Of a stretch of 44,543 nt of DNA, positions 35,170-44,416 are shown in pieces (the first letter of the stretch is position 1; every line of letters begins with the position of its first letter). A program made the position numbers and the translations under genes. Source of the stretch: Peristeroidobacter soli. Lineage in GTDB: Bacteria > Pseudomonadota > Gammaproteobacteria > Steroidobacterales > Steroidobacteraceae. Location of the stretch: NCBI RefSeq assembly GCF_004138485.1, contig NZ_RYEV01000013.1:1-44543 (forward strand), read 5' to 3'. The notes below the pieces were generated by a model that searched no databases, was not told where the DNA came from, and saw only the letters and a program-made list of their open reading frames with translations.

Positions 35170-37617
35170 CTAGAAATCGTATCCGAGACGAACGCCAACG
35201 GTGCGCGGCCGAAGTCTGTAGCCACCGCCGATCCCACCGGCGTTAAGAGTCAATGCATCCTCGTTTGTCAAATTTCGAACGAAGAGGTCCAAAGTCAAAC
35301 TCGCGAACGTCATCCGTGCTGCAAGATCAACCTTCACATATCCGCCAGGCCCTTCCGCGGCGGCTACTTGTCTTGGAGCGACCGGAAAGGACTCGACATA
35401 TATGGTATCCGCGCGGAGCGAAGTGGCGTGACCAGCGAAATCTAGCGCGTATTGAAGACTAAGACTCCCGTTCACCTTCGGTGACCCTGGCAATGGATCA
35501 CCGGAGAACAGCCCCTGCGCTGGCACGTCCTCGGTTAGATGTGCGTCAATGTATGCCCCTCCAAGGTCCACTCGGAATGAATTCGTCAATTGAAATTGCG
35601 CCTGAACCTCGACGCCTTCTGAAAGAGCCGTGCCGCCATTTACGTCAAAGCCCCAATTACAGGCGGAGGGATTGATTGCTCGGGGATTGGAGTTGACCGG
35701 GATATCAGACCACTCCGTCCGAAAGACAGTCGCGTCTATCGTGAGGCGTCGGTCCAAGAGCGCAAACTTGCTACCCACCTCGTAGTTCTCGAGACTGTCT
35801 GAGTTAACAAATTTGGACGATTCGATCGTGATGGCGGTTCCATCGATAACTCCGTCACCATCGTGGTCGCACAAGGCAGAAGGTGCTACGGGTTGAGGCT
35901 TACCGAGACGAAACCCCTCGGCCCATCCGGCATATACCAGTGCACTTTCATTCGGTTTGTAGCTCAAGTTTCCGCGGAAGGTCGTGCCTGAGGCATCGAT
36001 GCCCCCCTTTTCCGATGCGCCGCCACCATGGATATCCCCTGTCGAGACACTCTGAATCTTGCGTTCATACTCATAGGCACGCACGCCCCCCGTCAGGGTA
36101 AATTTGGGTGAGAACTTCCAGGAGGCTTCACCAAACACTGCCGTCTGCGTCCGATCGCGCTGATCAAAGTACGTCCCCAGGTCTCGCGTTCCCGATGGGA
36201 AAAAATTGGTTGCTGGATCACCATGCCATAGCCAGTTGTATGAATAGTCGTCATAGACGTCCTCTGCGTAGAGCCCGACGAGGAAGTTCCACGCCCCGTC
36301 GAGTCGCGTCGCCAGACGGATCTCTCCTACGTTCTGGCGGTTATGACTCGTTGTCGAAAACGATACCGGCCAGGGCAGATTCAGGTAGGTCGCGGGGACG
36401 ATCACTGGCGCTCCCCCCTCAAGGTATGAATAGGTTCCCAGAAGGTCCGCCCAGCCCAGGTCATACTCCACCACTGCGTTTGCAATTTCGAGGTTCGAAT
36501 CGGCCAACCCGCCAGTCTGCCCACGGCGAACGTGTTCCGGTGCGACCTGCAGCAACTGCTGATCGAAGGCGACTCCATTCGAAGTTATCGGAAATCCATC
36601 CGTTTCAGTCTCCTGATTGAGGTAGCTGAAGGTGAACCGCAGCTTCTCGGTGGCTTGGAACAGCGCCGCCACGCGCGCACCCCAAACAAAGAACTGTCCA
36701 ACTTCCTTCTCATCGCGAGCGAACGCCTGCGCGCCATAAGGTATGACCGCAGCTGCTTGGAAAGCCGCATCAGAACCTGCGCGATTTCGATAATAGCCGC
36801 TGTCTTGATACTGATACGCGGTCGCGCGAATCGCCAGCTTGTCCGTGATGATGGGAAGATTGCCCACAGCCTGAATTTCGTAGTTGTCCCCACCAGTCCC
36901 TGAAGTGACCGAATAACCTGCCGCTACTTTGCCCTCAATTCGATCTAGCCTTGGGGCCACTGGAATAGTCCGTATGGCGCCGCCCATCGAAGAAGTACCA
37001 AAGGCGGTGCCTTGCGGCCCGCGCAATACCTCGACCCGTTCGATGTCTGCCAACTTCGTGTCCACGTTTGAACCACCCGTTACTCCCCCAGAGTTTGTGG
37101 TTGGCGTCTCCCCAAAGTACGTAGCGACCGTCGGCCCCGATCCATAGTTCTGGAACGAGGTAGTGTCGACAATTCCCCGGATAATGATTGCAGGCCCCCC
37201 AAAAGCACCGTTGGTTTGACTTACCGCGGGGATTCCCCGCAGGTAATCCTCCGCGTTGACGATGCCCCGCTCCTCGATGTCAACGGCTGTAACCACCGCA
37301 ACGCTCATTGGAACATTCTGTAGAAGCTCAGACCGCTTGGTCGCTGTTACAATAACCTCCTCTATGCTCCTGCGTTTGCGCTGACCATCAGTGGCGCCGC
37401 TCTCATTGGAAGTGCCGCTCACCACGTTTCCGCTCTCTTCCTCTTTCAGCATCACCAGCTTGAAGCTCGTTGTTTTGGCAACCGCCTGTCCACTGTTCTC
37501 ATCGACAACTGGTTCATGGTCGACATCCGGATTGCGAGTATTGTCAGCTGCCTTACCCAGTGTCGGAATCGCAAGACACACGGCGAGTGGTACTAGACCA
37601 CGATTAATAGTTTTCAT
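35170..37617 (-). CDS. TonB-dependent outer-membrane receptor
   Basis: An 815-aa precursor from the ATG at 37617, which has CGGAG 6 bases upstream; the longer frame to 37734 lacks this. Residues 1-24 are a signal peptide (MKTINRGLVPLAVCLAIPTL, then GKAA). After a 60-residue linker comes the TonB box region IEEVIVTATKR (85-95). The plug domain has AVVTAVDIEERGIVNAEDYL and DIERVEVLRGPQGTAFGTSS. The beta-barrel ends with RTVGVRLGYDF, the expected terminal aromatic residue. It imports a bulky nutrient across the outer membrane using the TonB system. No siderophore-type genes are nearby, so a peptide ligand is more likely here. First gene of the uptake and peptidase cassette. Confidence 0.92.
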   Translation of the reverse strand: MKTINRGLVPLAVCLAIPTLGKAADNTRNPDVDHEPVVDENSGQAVAKTTSFKLVMLKEEESGNVVSGTSNESGATDGQRKRRSIEEVIVTATKRSELLQNVPMSVAVVTAVDIEERGIVNAEDYLRGIPAVSQTNGAFGGPAIIIRGIVDTTSFQNYGSGPTVATYFGETPTTNSGGVTGGSNVDTKLADIERVEVLRGPQGTAFGTSSMGGAIRTIPVAPRLDRIEGKVAAGYSVTSGTGGDNYEIQAVGNLPIITDKLAIRATAYQYQDSGYYRNRAGSDAAFQAAAVIPYGAQAFARDEKEVGQFFVWGARVAALFQATEKLRFTFSYLNQETETDGFPITSNGVAFDQQLLQVAPEHVRRGQTGGLADSNLEIANAVVEYDLGWADLLGTYSYLEGGAPVIVPATYLNLPWPVSFSTTSHNRQNVGEIRLATRLDGAWNFLVGLYAEDVYDDYSYNWLWHGDPATNFFPSGTRDLGTYFDQRDRTQTAVFGEASWKFSPKFTLTGGVRAYEYERKIQSVSTGDIHGGGASEKGGIDASGTTFRGNLSYKPNESALVYAGWAEGFRLGKPQPVAPSALCDHDGDGVIDGTAITIESSKFVNSDSLENYEVGSKFALLDRRLTIDATVFRTEWSDIPVNSNPRAINPSACNWGFDVNGGTALSEGVEVQAQFQLTNSFRVDLGGAYIDAHLTEDVPAQGLFSGDPLPGSPKVNGSLSLQYALDFAGHATSLRADTIYVESFPVAPRQVAAAEGPGGYVKVDLAARMTFASLTLDLFVRNLTNEDALTLNAGGIGGGYRLRPRTVGVRLGYDF

Positions 37618-38219
37618 TTGTATCTCCGCAGAGCGACCCGAGACGCACGTGATCGACCAAACACCTTGAATAGATCGATCCGGTCTTATCCTTGACCCCT
37701 TGCTTATGATTGAAATGACGCTGGAGGACATCATTGAAGCCGGACATGTTGCGGCTAACGAAGAAATGGCGTGCCAAAGGCAGGCGAGACCGGCTCACTC
37801 CCCGTCGTCGCTCAGTGAATCGAACAGACACAGTGATTCAGTTCCGCACCTCTGAACTTTTGGCGAGCTAACGTCCGCCATCAATTCGGGTGCAGTAAAT
37901 TGGCGTCGGCGAACCAGTTCCGCGGCTTTCGGCACAAGCTCAGCCCCAGTACCGGCACGGATGTCTACATAGTCACGCTTGAAGATCCTTCTGGAGTTGC
38001 CTCTACGAACAGGACGGACAGGTATATTGAATTTGTCGTGTCTGACCTCATTCCGGCAAACGATACTTCAACGCTCGATTCGAATGGCCGAGATTGTAGT
38101 AGGCGAACCCGGTCGGGCAGCTCTTTCAGCAGGACCTCTCAGCGAGAGTTGCGGCGCGAATGGCCACATAGTCGCGCTCGAAGGTTCAGGAAGAATTCGG
38201 CTGCCGTTGCTTTGAGGTG
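37618..38219. other. Upstream region of the TonB-receptor gene
   Basis: About 600 bases between the receptor start and the IS3 remnant. It should carry the promoter of the five-gene cassette. Short open frames here have no ribosome-binding site or family motif. No operator or regulator gene was recognised. Confidence 0.4.
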
Positions 38220-38229
38220 ACCGATGAAG

Positions 38230-39090
38230 TATCCGCCCCGGGATGGAGCCGTTTTTCTTCAGGGAATGGCCGAGTTTTCACGAGCCATATATATACCGAA
38301 CCGCTGTCGATTGGCCACTCAGCGACTCAGTTGCTCCGGCGCAAGACCAAAGCGTTCCAACAGCATCTGTACCATCGCGTGGCCGATAAGCTCTCCGCGG
38401 ATTCCGCCGGTAGTGGTTGCGAATTGAATGGCTTGGCGGTCGCAGCAGTCCAGACGGAAGGCGACACGAACCTGTCGCCATTGTCACAGCGGATTTCGAA
38501 GCCATCTGAGCAATAGCGCTGATCGCCGCGCTCCACCGCGACGGTACCCTTGTGCGCCAAGCCGCACGAAGGCTCACCGGCATGCCGCTAGAGCAGCAGC
38601 TGATGCGCCTTCGCGAGTCGATAGACCCGCTTGGCGCCTATTCGGGATTGGCCACGAGCAGCACGAAGCCGACGTGGCAATGCCCACCATCTGCGGTAGC
38701 GATAGGTCGGCCGCTGAGTCGCGAGCTCTCTCAATTGCCCCGATGAACTCCGGATCATTGACGGGGCGGAGCGTCCGCGCCGATTACGCAACGTCGATCC
38801 GCGTGAACGTCGTTCGATTACGTCGATCGTGCGACAGCAAGTACTATCCGTTCCCCAGCGCATATCGGGCGCCGGCGAGATGATCGTTCCGTCGTGAGAG
38901 CGTGGCCCCTTCAGTGCACCGAAGTTTACCGGCGCTCGCAGGTTGTGCTCACGCATCAGACGCATCACCCGCCCGGGGCTCGTGCGAATGCCAGCAAAGC
39001 GCAGCTTCCCCCAAACCTTGCGATAACCTTCGCCGAGGAACGGCGTCGCGGCCAGGACCTGACATAGCGTGCCGCTCTGGCAAGCCACTC
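38230..39090 (-). pseudogene. Composite remnant of IS3-family OrfB
   Basis: Read on the minus strand, the first part (about 39055-38855) gives PFLGEGYRKVWGKLRFAGIR, VMRLMREHNLRAP and SHDGTIISPAPDMRWGTD, close to the IS3 copy at 27.4-28.7 kb. A second part (about 38650-38450) gives IGAKRVYRLAKAHQLLL, a stop, then HKGTVAVERGDQRYCSDGFE and IRCDNGDR, which belongs to another IS3 OrfB type. Frames are shifted and stops intervene throughout. It therefore appears to be two broken IS fragments joined together. Confidence 0.7.
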
Positions 39091-39298
39091 TAGACATTGG
39101 CCCAGAGACCCGGAAGTTTGCGAGAATACGAGACCTATACAAACCTGAGGACCGTCTTCGCACTCAACCGGACCGAACTCATTCGCATACCATGAGATGA
39201 TGGACTGTCCGCGCAAGTCGTTGCGCTCGCCCCCCTCAATCAGTGCAAGTCGTCAGGGCGACTGCTGAGACAAGGCACGAATGGACTCGCTCTCAAGC

Positions 39299-40450
39299 CT
39301 ACCGTCTGAGATATTCCTCGATGCGATTAGCAGTTTCCTCGCCTCCAGGCTCACGACGAGTTATGCCACTCAGCAGTTTCATTCTGTCGAAGAATTCCTT
39401 CTGCTGAAGCATCTGGTAGGTTGCAGTTCGCAGCCTTGCGGCACTAATTTCTCCTCGAAGATGTAGTCCCATACCCAATCGTTCTGCATTCTCTGCGTAG
39501 GACTCCGGGTCGATGTCGCCGTGCGTTATCATTAACATCGGCACCCCATGATACATAGCTTCTGCCGCCGAGGCTGGACCTGCTTTGCAAATGAACAAAT
39601 CGACGTAGGGCATTACCTTGACCTGCGGAATACCCTGAACGACCTCGAAGTTTGGGGGCAGTACACCCAGCACATTGGCGTCCATCCGGTCTCCGATCGA
39701 CAAGATGACATGACCCTGAAGTTCGGACAGCGCTTCAATACACATCTTGAAGTACTGCGGACCTGGTATATATGCCGTCGACGTGGCCACCAATACTGTT
39801 GGCCCCCGTCGCTCCCATTTCGGCTGCCAATTTGCCCAACATGGCAACTCGGCAGCACACCGCCCGGCATAGAAATCCCTCTCATCGAAGACGCTTCCTG
39901 CGACCTGATATATCCGCGGATATAAATGTATGTTCAAATCTTCTTTGTGAAAAAATGTATTAGCGTTTTCAATCCCACGCTGGGTCATGAAGACATCTCT
40001 CTCTTTATGAGACATCATAAGAACATCGCGCCATTTCCTGGCGGATTCACCCAGAACCTCCGGGTTTGCCAGTTCGAATGCAAGGACTGATGTGCTCGTC
40101 GCCGCTTGTGTACCCCACCGCCGTGCGAGCAGCCGTCCCGCTAGGCATGCCCGGTCGTAGATGACCAGATCTGGTCTATTTCCTTCGTAAAAAGCAGCGA
40201 CAGTATCAATCGTTTGATCCGTGAGAGCAAAGAGATCAGTGCATATTGGCCTGCCGTTGCCCGACATGTTGATAAATCGTGGGCTTATAACTGCGTGAGC
40301 CCCCGCCTCCTTCACCCTTACCTCGAATATATCCGGCGCAACGTAAGTGACCCGATACCCTCGCCTGGCTAGTGCCGAGACAAAGGCAAGCGTTGGAAGT
40401 ATGTGTGGATGATGCGGAAACGGAAAGAACGCGATGTGCTTAGGACTCAT
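39299..40450 (-). CDS. Family 1 (GT-B) glycosyltransferase, macrolide-GT-like
   Basis: A 383-aa protein with GGAG six bases before its ATG. The N-terminus HIAFFPFPHHPHILPTLAFV is the acceptor-side start of GT1 enzymes, and VVQGIPQVKVMPYVDLFICK followed by AGPASAAEAMYHGVPMLM is the nucleotide-sugar-binding C-terminal signature. The His usual in that signature (HGG) is replaced by K (CKAG). GT1 enzymes glycosylate small molecules. In antibiotic clusters they decorate or inactivate the product. It is on the same strand as, and upstream of, the TonB cassette, but separated by IS debris. Sugar and acceptor are unknown. Confidence 0.82.
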   Translation of the reverse strand: MSPKHIAFFPFPHHPHILPTLAFVSALARRGYRVTYVAPDIFEVRVKEAGAHAVISPRFINMSGNGRPICTDLFALTDQTIDTVAAFYEGNRPDLVIYDRACLAGRLLARRWGTQAATSTSVLAFELANPEVLGESARKWRDVLMMSHKERDVFMTQRGIENANTFFHKEDLNIHLYPRIYQVAGSVFDERDFYAGRCAAELPCWANWQPKWERRGPTVLVATSTAYIPGPQYFKMCIEALSELQGHVILSIGDRMDANVLGVLPPNFEVVQGIPQVKVMPYVDLFICKAGPASAAEAMYHGVPMLMITHGDIDPESYAENAERLGMGLHLRGEISAARLRTATYQMLQQKEFFDRMKLLSGITRREPGGEETANRIEEYLRR

Positions 40451-41148
40451 TTATTACTCCACGTTGGGGGAAAAGACCGGCAGTCTTGGCTTCCCATCCG
40501 ATCGCATTTTCGGCAGTACAAGGACTGCATCATCACTCGACGAGAGCGTCAACAACGCCAGCCCATTTGCCCTGACAAGATCGACTCTAATGCGTGCAGA
40601 CTCGGAATTTGGCGCGATCCACTCAGTGCGTACCCGTCATGAACAAAGTGTCACGTATTGGCATCTTAGTTATTGAGAATCTCGATACCGCTTTACATCG
40701 CGTGAACAATTGTTTCGAAATCAGAAAGTAGCCAACAATCCTTGCTCGTCGGCGTAACGACAATTCAGTAACGTAATCGATCAAACAACCGCATCTTGCG
40801 GTTGCCGGCTCAGCGTGTTTAATCCGCGGTTTCTGTGTACAGGCACGAATTTTCCCGGAACCCAGACCTCCGGCCATCAACCTAACGATTCAGGCGACGC
40901 ACGCCGGCTCAGCCGGCGCAGTCGGCCGAGGATATCGACAAGACCTCCAAAGCTTGCGAGCTGATGAGCTATTGACCTGCTAGTCGAATTTCGGAACAGT
41001 TCCAGCTTTGTGAGATGATCGCTCCTCGGATCGAGAAGCAAGATGAAGAAGAGTCGATTCACAGAAGATGGTATGGACGCCTCCCACCCGACATGACGGA
41101 GAAATGGAGGCGCTGCTCAACATCTCCGGGAGGCTTCTGTGCAACGTA
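40451..41148. other. Intergenic region upstream of the GT1 gene
   Basis: About 700 bases without a supportable gene. The short frames lack ribosome-binding sites and recognisable motifs. It contains the promoter region of the glycosyltransferase and, near 41.06-41.15 kb, sequence leading into the IS21 remnant. Confidence 0.4.
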
Positions 41149-41535
41149 TCATTGGGCTACCGGCGGTGGGAAAAGCGCCTGTAGCGCTCGATGCGTCGCC
41201 TGGCCATAACGCTCGGCGTACTCTTCCCACGGCAGTTGCAGCGTCACGTGCCGGTGGCGTTTGAGCTCGTTGTGGATCCACGCGCAATCCGGCGCCACTA
41301 GCGCGCCGGTCGTCGCCGTCGTCGTCGTCCCGAAGAGGCGCAGCTCTAACTCGACCTCCGACAGAGATTCGGCGTCGGCTGGGCTGATTCCGGCCGCGCG
41401 CACCGCTCGCAGGTACTTTGAGACCGCTCCAATCGACAGATCCAGGGCACGCGCCAGCGCCCGCACGCTCAAATTGCTCGATTGCAGCCCGATCAGCTGC
41501 TTCAACTTCGACATGGAGATCCTCTCGTTCGGCAT
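41149..41535 (-). pseudogene. Truncated IstA (IS21-family transposase) N-terminus
   Basis: 128 codons. MPNERISMSKLKQLIGLQSS, LSVRALARALDLSIGAVSKY and CAWIHNELKRHRHVTLQLPW followed by EEYAERYG match the N-terminal helix-turn-helix region of IstA, normally about 500 aa. After EEYAERYGQ the frame runs into unrelated sequence and stops. The DDE domain and istB are missing. Confidence 0.8.
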
Positions 41536-41610
41536 CGACTACGGCTCCGCGGGGCAAAACCCGCAAGATTACGCAGTTCGCGTCTCGATCAATCTCCAGC
41601 CGCCGACGAC

Positions 41611-41660
41611 TTTCCACGCATCGTGAACGCTTTTCCACGATCGTGAACACCTTTCCACGC
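41611..41660 (-). repeat. IS21-type terminal repeat array next to istA remnant
   Basis: Two copies and a half copy of TTCCACGatcGTGAAC at about 41611, 41633 and 41653, period about 21 bases. On the minus strand they lie upstream of the istA remnant, as expected for the left end of an IS21 element. The same motif recurs inverted at 43876-43963. Confidence 0.75.
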
Positions 41661-41670
41661 CCCGCGCATT

Positions 41671-43848
41671 GCCTCATAAGTAATGTTACCGAGCAGGGAT
41701 CGTTGCCTCACCTAAGATGTTACCGGTGATCATCACTGGCACCATGCTTGTCTCCCACTAACTCAGAGGCAAGCTATGGGCACCACGATGACACATACGG
41801 CGCGGGCTGAGCTGACCCACGTGGTTCGTCGCCGATATGGCGCGGCATCCGGTGCTGAGAAGCGCAAGATCCTCGATGAGTTCATTGCTGCGACCGGCTA
41901 TCACGAGAAGTCGGCGATTCGGGCACTCAACGCTAAGCCCACCACGAAGAGGCGACAGACCCGCAGCCGACCATCGCTGTACGACGAAGCAGCGGGCGCC
42001 GTGCTGATCGTGCTGTGGGAGGCATCCGATCGCGTGTGTGGGAAGCGCCTGCGGGCACTGCTGCCGATCTTGTTGCCCGCCTTAGAGCGGAACGGACATT
42101 TGCATTTAGGCGAGGCGATGCGCCAAAAAATTCTGGCCATGAGCGCCTCGACCATTGATCGGCTGTTGCGAGTACCGCGTAGCGCGACACGCTTGAAGAA
42201 GGCCCGCCGTGCGATGCCTGCGGCACGCCGGCGGGTACCGGTACGAACGTTTGCGGACTGGAACGAGCCGCCGCCGGGGAGCATGGAGATGGACCTCGTT
42301 GCACACTGCGGAGATGCCAACTGCGGAAGTTACGTCAACAGCCTTGTGATGACTGACATTGCCAGCGGTTGGACCGAGGCTGCACCGCTGGTGGTTCGCG
42401 AGAGTGGCTTGGTTGTTGAGACACTCGACTGCATTCGCCAGGCACTACTGTTCGCACTTCGTGCGCTGGACGTTGATAATGGCAGCGAGTTTGTGAACGA
42501 GTCTCTGATCAAGTACTGCCTCAGCCAGGGGATCGAGCTCACTCGCTCGCGGCCTTGGAGAAAGAACGACCAGGCCTGGATCGAGCAGAAGAATGGCGCT
42601 GTTGTGCGCAAGCTCCTCGGCTACCGTCGCTTCCAGGGGATCGCCGCCGCGCAGGTCATCACTCGACTGTACGGTGCCGCCCGTCTGTTCGTGAACTTCT
42701 TCCAACCCTCCTTCAAGCTCGCGGAGAAGCATCGCCAGGGCGCTCAGGTGTCCAAGCGGTACCATCCTCCGCAGACCCCTTGCGAACGGCTGCTGCAGGC
42801 AGAGAACCTTTCTGAGACTGCCAAAGCCAAGCTGCGGGAAGTGGCCGGCGCTTTAGATCCGTTGAAGCTGCTAGAGGAGATACGCGCGGTCCAAGCGCAT
42901 CTGGTGACACTCGCTGATGGAGGCCACCTTCCCAGCACAATGCCCGAACCACCCGATCTTGCCGGCTTCGTTGCGAGTCTTTCCAGTGCGTGGCGCGCTG
43001 GCGAGATTCGCCCGACATTTTCCGTAGAAGCCAAACCGCGCTATCTGCGCAGTCTGCAGACCGTGGCGCTACCCGTTGGCGCCCAAACGCCGAAGAACGC
43101 AGCGGCGGCCGCGACTGTGATACAGCCGCTCGTCCAGACTCCGCCAGCTATTTCACCCAAGCCTATTCTTAAACGACCTCAGTTGATCTACGCCGAACCC
43201 GGCAAGCCCGTCTACCGTGCATTCACAATGATCTGGCCACTGGTGTGTCGCCGTCTCGAAGGCTTCCCGAATATCACTTCCGCGCAATTATTCGACGAGC
43301 TGTGTGTCCAGTTTCCCGGTCGATTTCATCCGAAGCACGTGAATCGTCTAGCAAAGTTGGTGAAACAGTGGCGCCAGGACGCACGGGCTCGAGGCGTCAT
43401 GATCCCGCGCCCTAAGTATCGCCGCTTCAGCAATAACCCTCGCGGACGTGGCCGTACTATGCAGAGCTGCACAGCTCACTGGTCTGAAATGCTTCAGTGG
43501 ATGGAGGAACATCCAGATCAAACCGCAGCAGAACTGCTCGTCGAATTCCAAGCGCGTTATCCGGGGCTCTACAACCGCAGCCATCTGCGCACGCTGAGGC
43601 GTCGCCTACAGATCTGGCGTCGAGAAGCGATTCAGCGGTTGATCTGCGGGATGCAGGACCATACACAGGACGTGAGTTCCGCAGCGGCGGTGTGATGAAT
43701 CATGACCAATGTAGACGCAGCTTCTGCTCACGTCGGGTGTCACCCTGGGCTTTGCTTTACAGGTGGGCAAACGCCGTTCAAATCCACGAGACCGAGCCAA
43801 GCCGGTAACATCATTGGTGAGGCATCCGGTAACAAAATTACGTGACGC
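41671..43848 (+). mobile_element. Complete-looking transposable element with double-motif inverted ends
   Basis: The left end carries two copies of GCCTCAccTAAGATGTTACC (41671-41690 and 41705-41724). The right end carries two inverted copies (about 43804-43823 and 43827-43848). Between them is a single intact 639-aa transposase gene. The element lies between two inverted arrays of IS21-type repeats, so it may have inserted into or between IS21 ends. The family name is left open. Confidence 0.75.
41776..43695 (+). CDS. DDE (integrase-core) transposase, 639 aa
   Basis: An intact transposase. The N-terminus (MTHTARAELTHVVRRRYGAA) and the basic region up to about residue 155 look DNA-binding. 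The catalytic core has MEMDLVAHCGD (D173), LDVDNGSEFVN (D234) and AWIEQKNG (E270), a DDE triad of the retroviral-integrase fold. A further C-terminal region of about 350 residues has two basic segments resembling each other (FDELCVQFPGRFHPKHVNRL and LLVEFQARYPGLYNRSHLRT), perhaps duplicated end-binding domains. It starts about 50 bases inside the left terminal repeats. It is probably the only functional transposase wholly inside the window. Confidence 0.85.
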   Translation: MGTTMTHTARAELTHVVRRRYGAASGAEKRKILDEFIAATGYHEKSAIRALNAKPTTKRRQTRSRPSLYDEAAGAVLIVLWEASDRVCGKRLRALLPILLPALERNGHLHLGEAMRQKILAMSASTIDRLLRVPRSATRLKKARRAMPAARRRVPVRTFADWNEPPPGSMEMDLVAHCGDANCGSYVNSLVMTDIASGWTEAAPLVVRESGLVVETLDCIRQALLFALRALDVDNGSEFVNESLIKYCLSQGIELTRSRPWRKNDQAWIEQKNGAVVRKLLGYRRFQGIAAAQVITRLYGAARLFVNFFQPSFKLAEKHRQGAQVSKRYHPPQTPCERLLQAENLSETAKAKLREVAGALDPLKLLEEIRAVQAHLVTLADGGHLPSTMPEPPDLAGFVASLSSAWRAGEIRPTFSVEAKPRYLRSLQTVALPVGAQTPKNAAAAATVIQPLVQTPPAISPKPILKRPQLIYAEPGKPVYRAFTMIWPLVCRRLEGFPNITSAQLFDELCVQFPGRFHPKHVNRLAKLVKQWRQDARARGVMIPRPKYRRFSNNPRGRGRTMQSCTAHWSEMLQWMEEHPDQTAAELLVEFQARYPGLYNRSHLRTLRRRLQIWRREAIQRLICGMQDHTQDVSSAAAV

Positions 43849-43875
43849 AATACGCGGGTCACGCACCCCACCCAA

Positions 43876-43963
43876 GTGTTCACGATGCCGTGGAATCGTG
43901 TTCACGTTGCCGTGGATTTGGTGTTCACCATCCCGTGGAAACCCTGTTCACGATCGCGTGGAA
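43876..43963 (+). repeat. Four tandem 20-bp IS21-type end repeats
   Basis: Copies of GTGTTCACGATgcCGTGGAA start at 43876, 43898, 43921 and 43944, with spacing of 22, 23 and 23 bases. They are in inverted orientation to the array at 41611-41660. The last copy stops one base before an IS3 OrfB fragment begins, marking a sharp insertion or deletion junction. Confidence 0.8.
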
Positions 43964-43964
43964 T

Positions 43965-44197
43965 AGTCACTATGGGCTCCGACAGGAGTTCATCACGCCG
44001 CACTCGCCGGAGCAGAACGGCATGGTCGAGCGCGTGATCCGCACGCTCAAGACCAATGCGTGCACCGCCATCGCTTCGAGACCTTGCAGCACGCCAGTCG
44101 GGTGATCGGCGACTGGATCCGCTTCTACAACAACGGCAGACCTCATCAGTCGCTGGAGATGAGAACGCCGGCTGAGGCTTTCAAATTAGCGGCATGA
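43965..44197 (+). pseudogene. C-terminal fragment of an IS3-family OrfB
   Basis: Reads YGLRQEFITPHSPEQNGMVE then RVIRTLK, with the E of the DDE triad. It shifts frame near 44055 and continues as QCVHRHRFETLQHASRVIGD, WIRFYNNGRPHQSLEM and RTPAEAFKLAA to a stop at 44195-44197. It belongs to the same OrfB type as the fragment at 28712-28870. The N-terminal part is absent, cut off by the IS21-type repeats. Confidence 0.8.
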
Positions 44198-44416
44198 CCT
44201 GAGCAGGATTCGCCGGGTCATTACATGGGCGCAGTGGGCCCGATTCGAAACGCAGCGGCGATGCCAGCTGGCATGCTCGCAGCCCTTGTGCGTCGGCAAG
44301 GTGAAACGCTGCCGCAGAGGACGTATCAGATTTTCTGTGTTCGAGGCGGGTTGCGTTAACTCGCGTGACTGACGAAGCGATCTCCGTACAGCACAGCGAA
44401 CTGATTCATCGCCGGC

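Noticed and set aside
36108-36620. 170-codon plus-strand frame inside the TonB receptor
   Set aside because: Antisense to the beta-barrel coding region, no start signal, no motif.
28940-37617. Lasso-peptide locus because of the TonB receptor plus S9 peptidase pair
   Set aside because: No precursor peptide, lasso cyclase (asparagine-synthetase-like) or leader peptidase gene was found in the window.
41901-42320. Minus-strand frames within the 639-aa transposase gene
   Set aside because: Antisense shadows of a clearly coding transposase.
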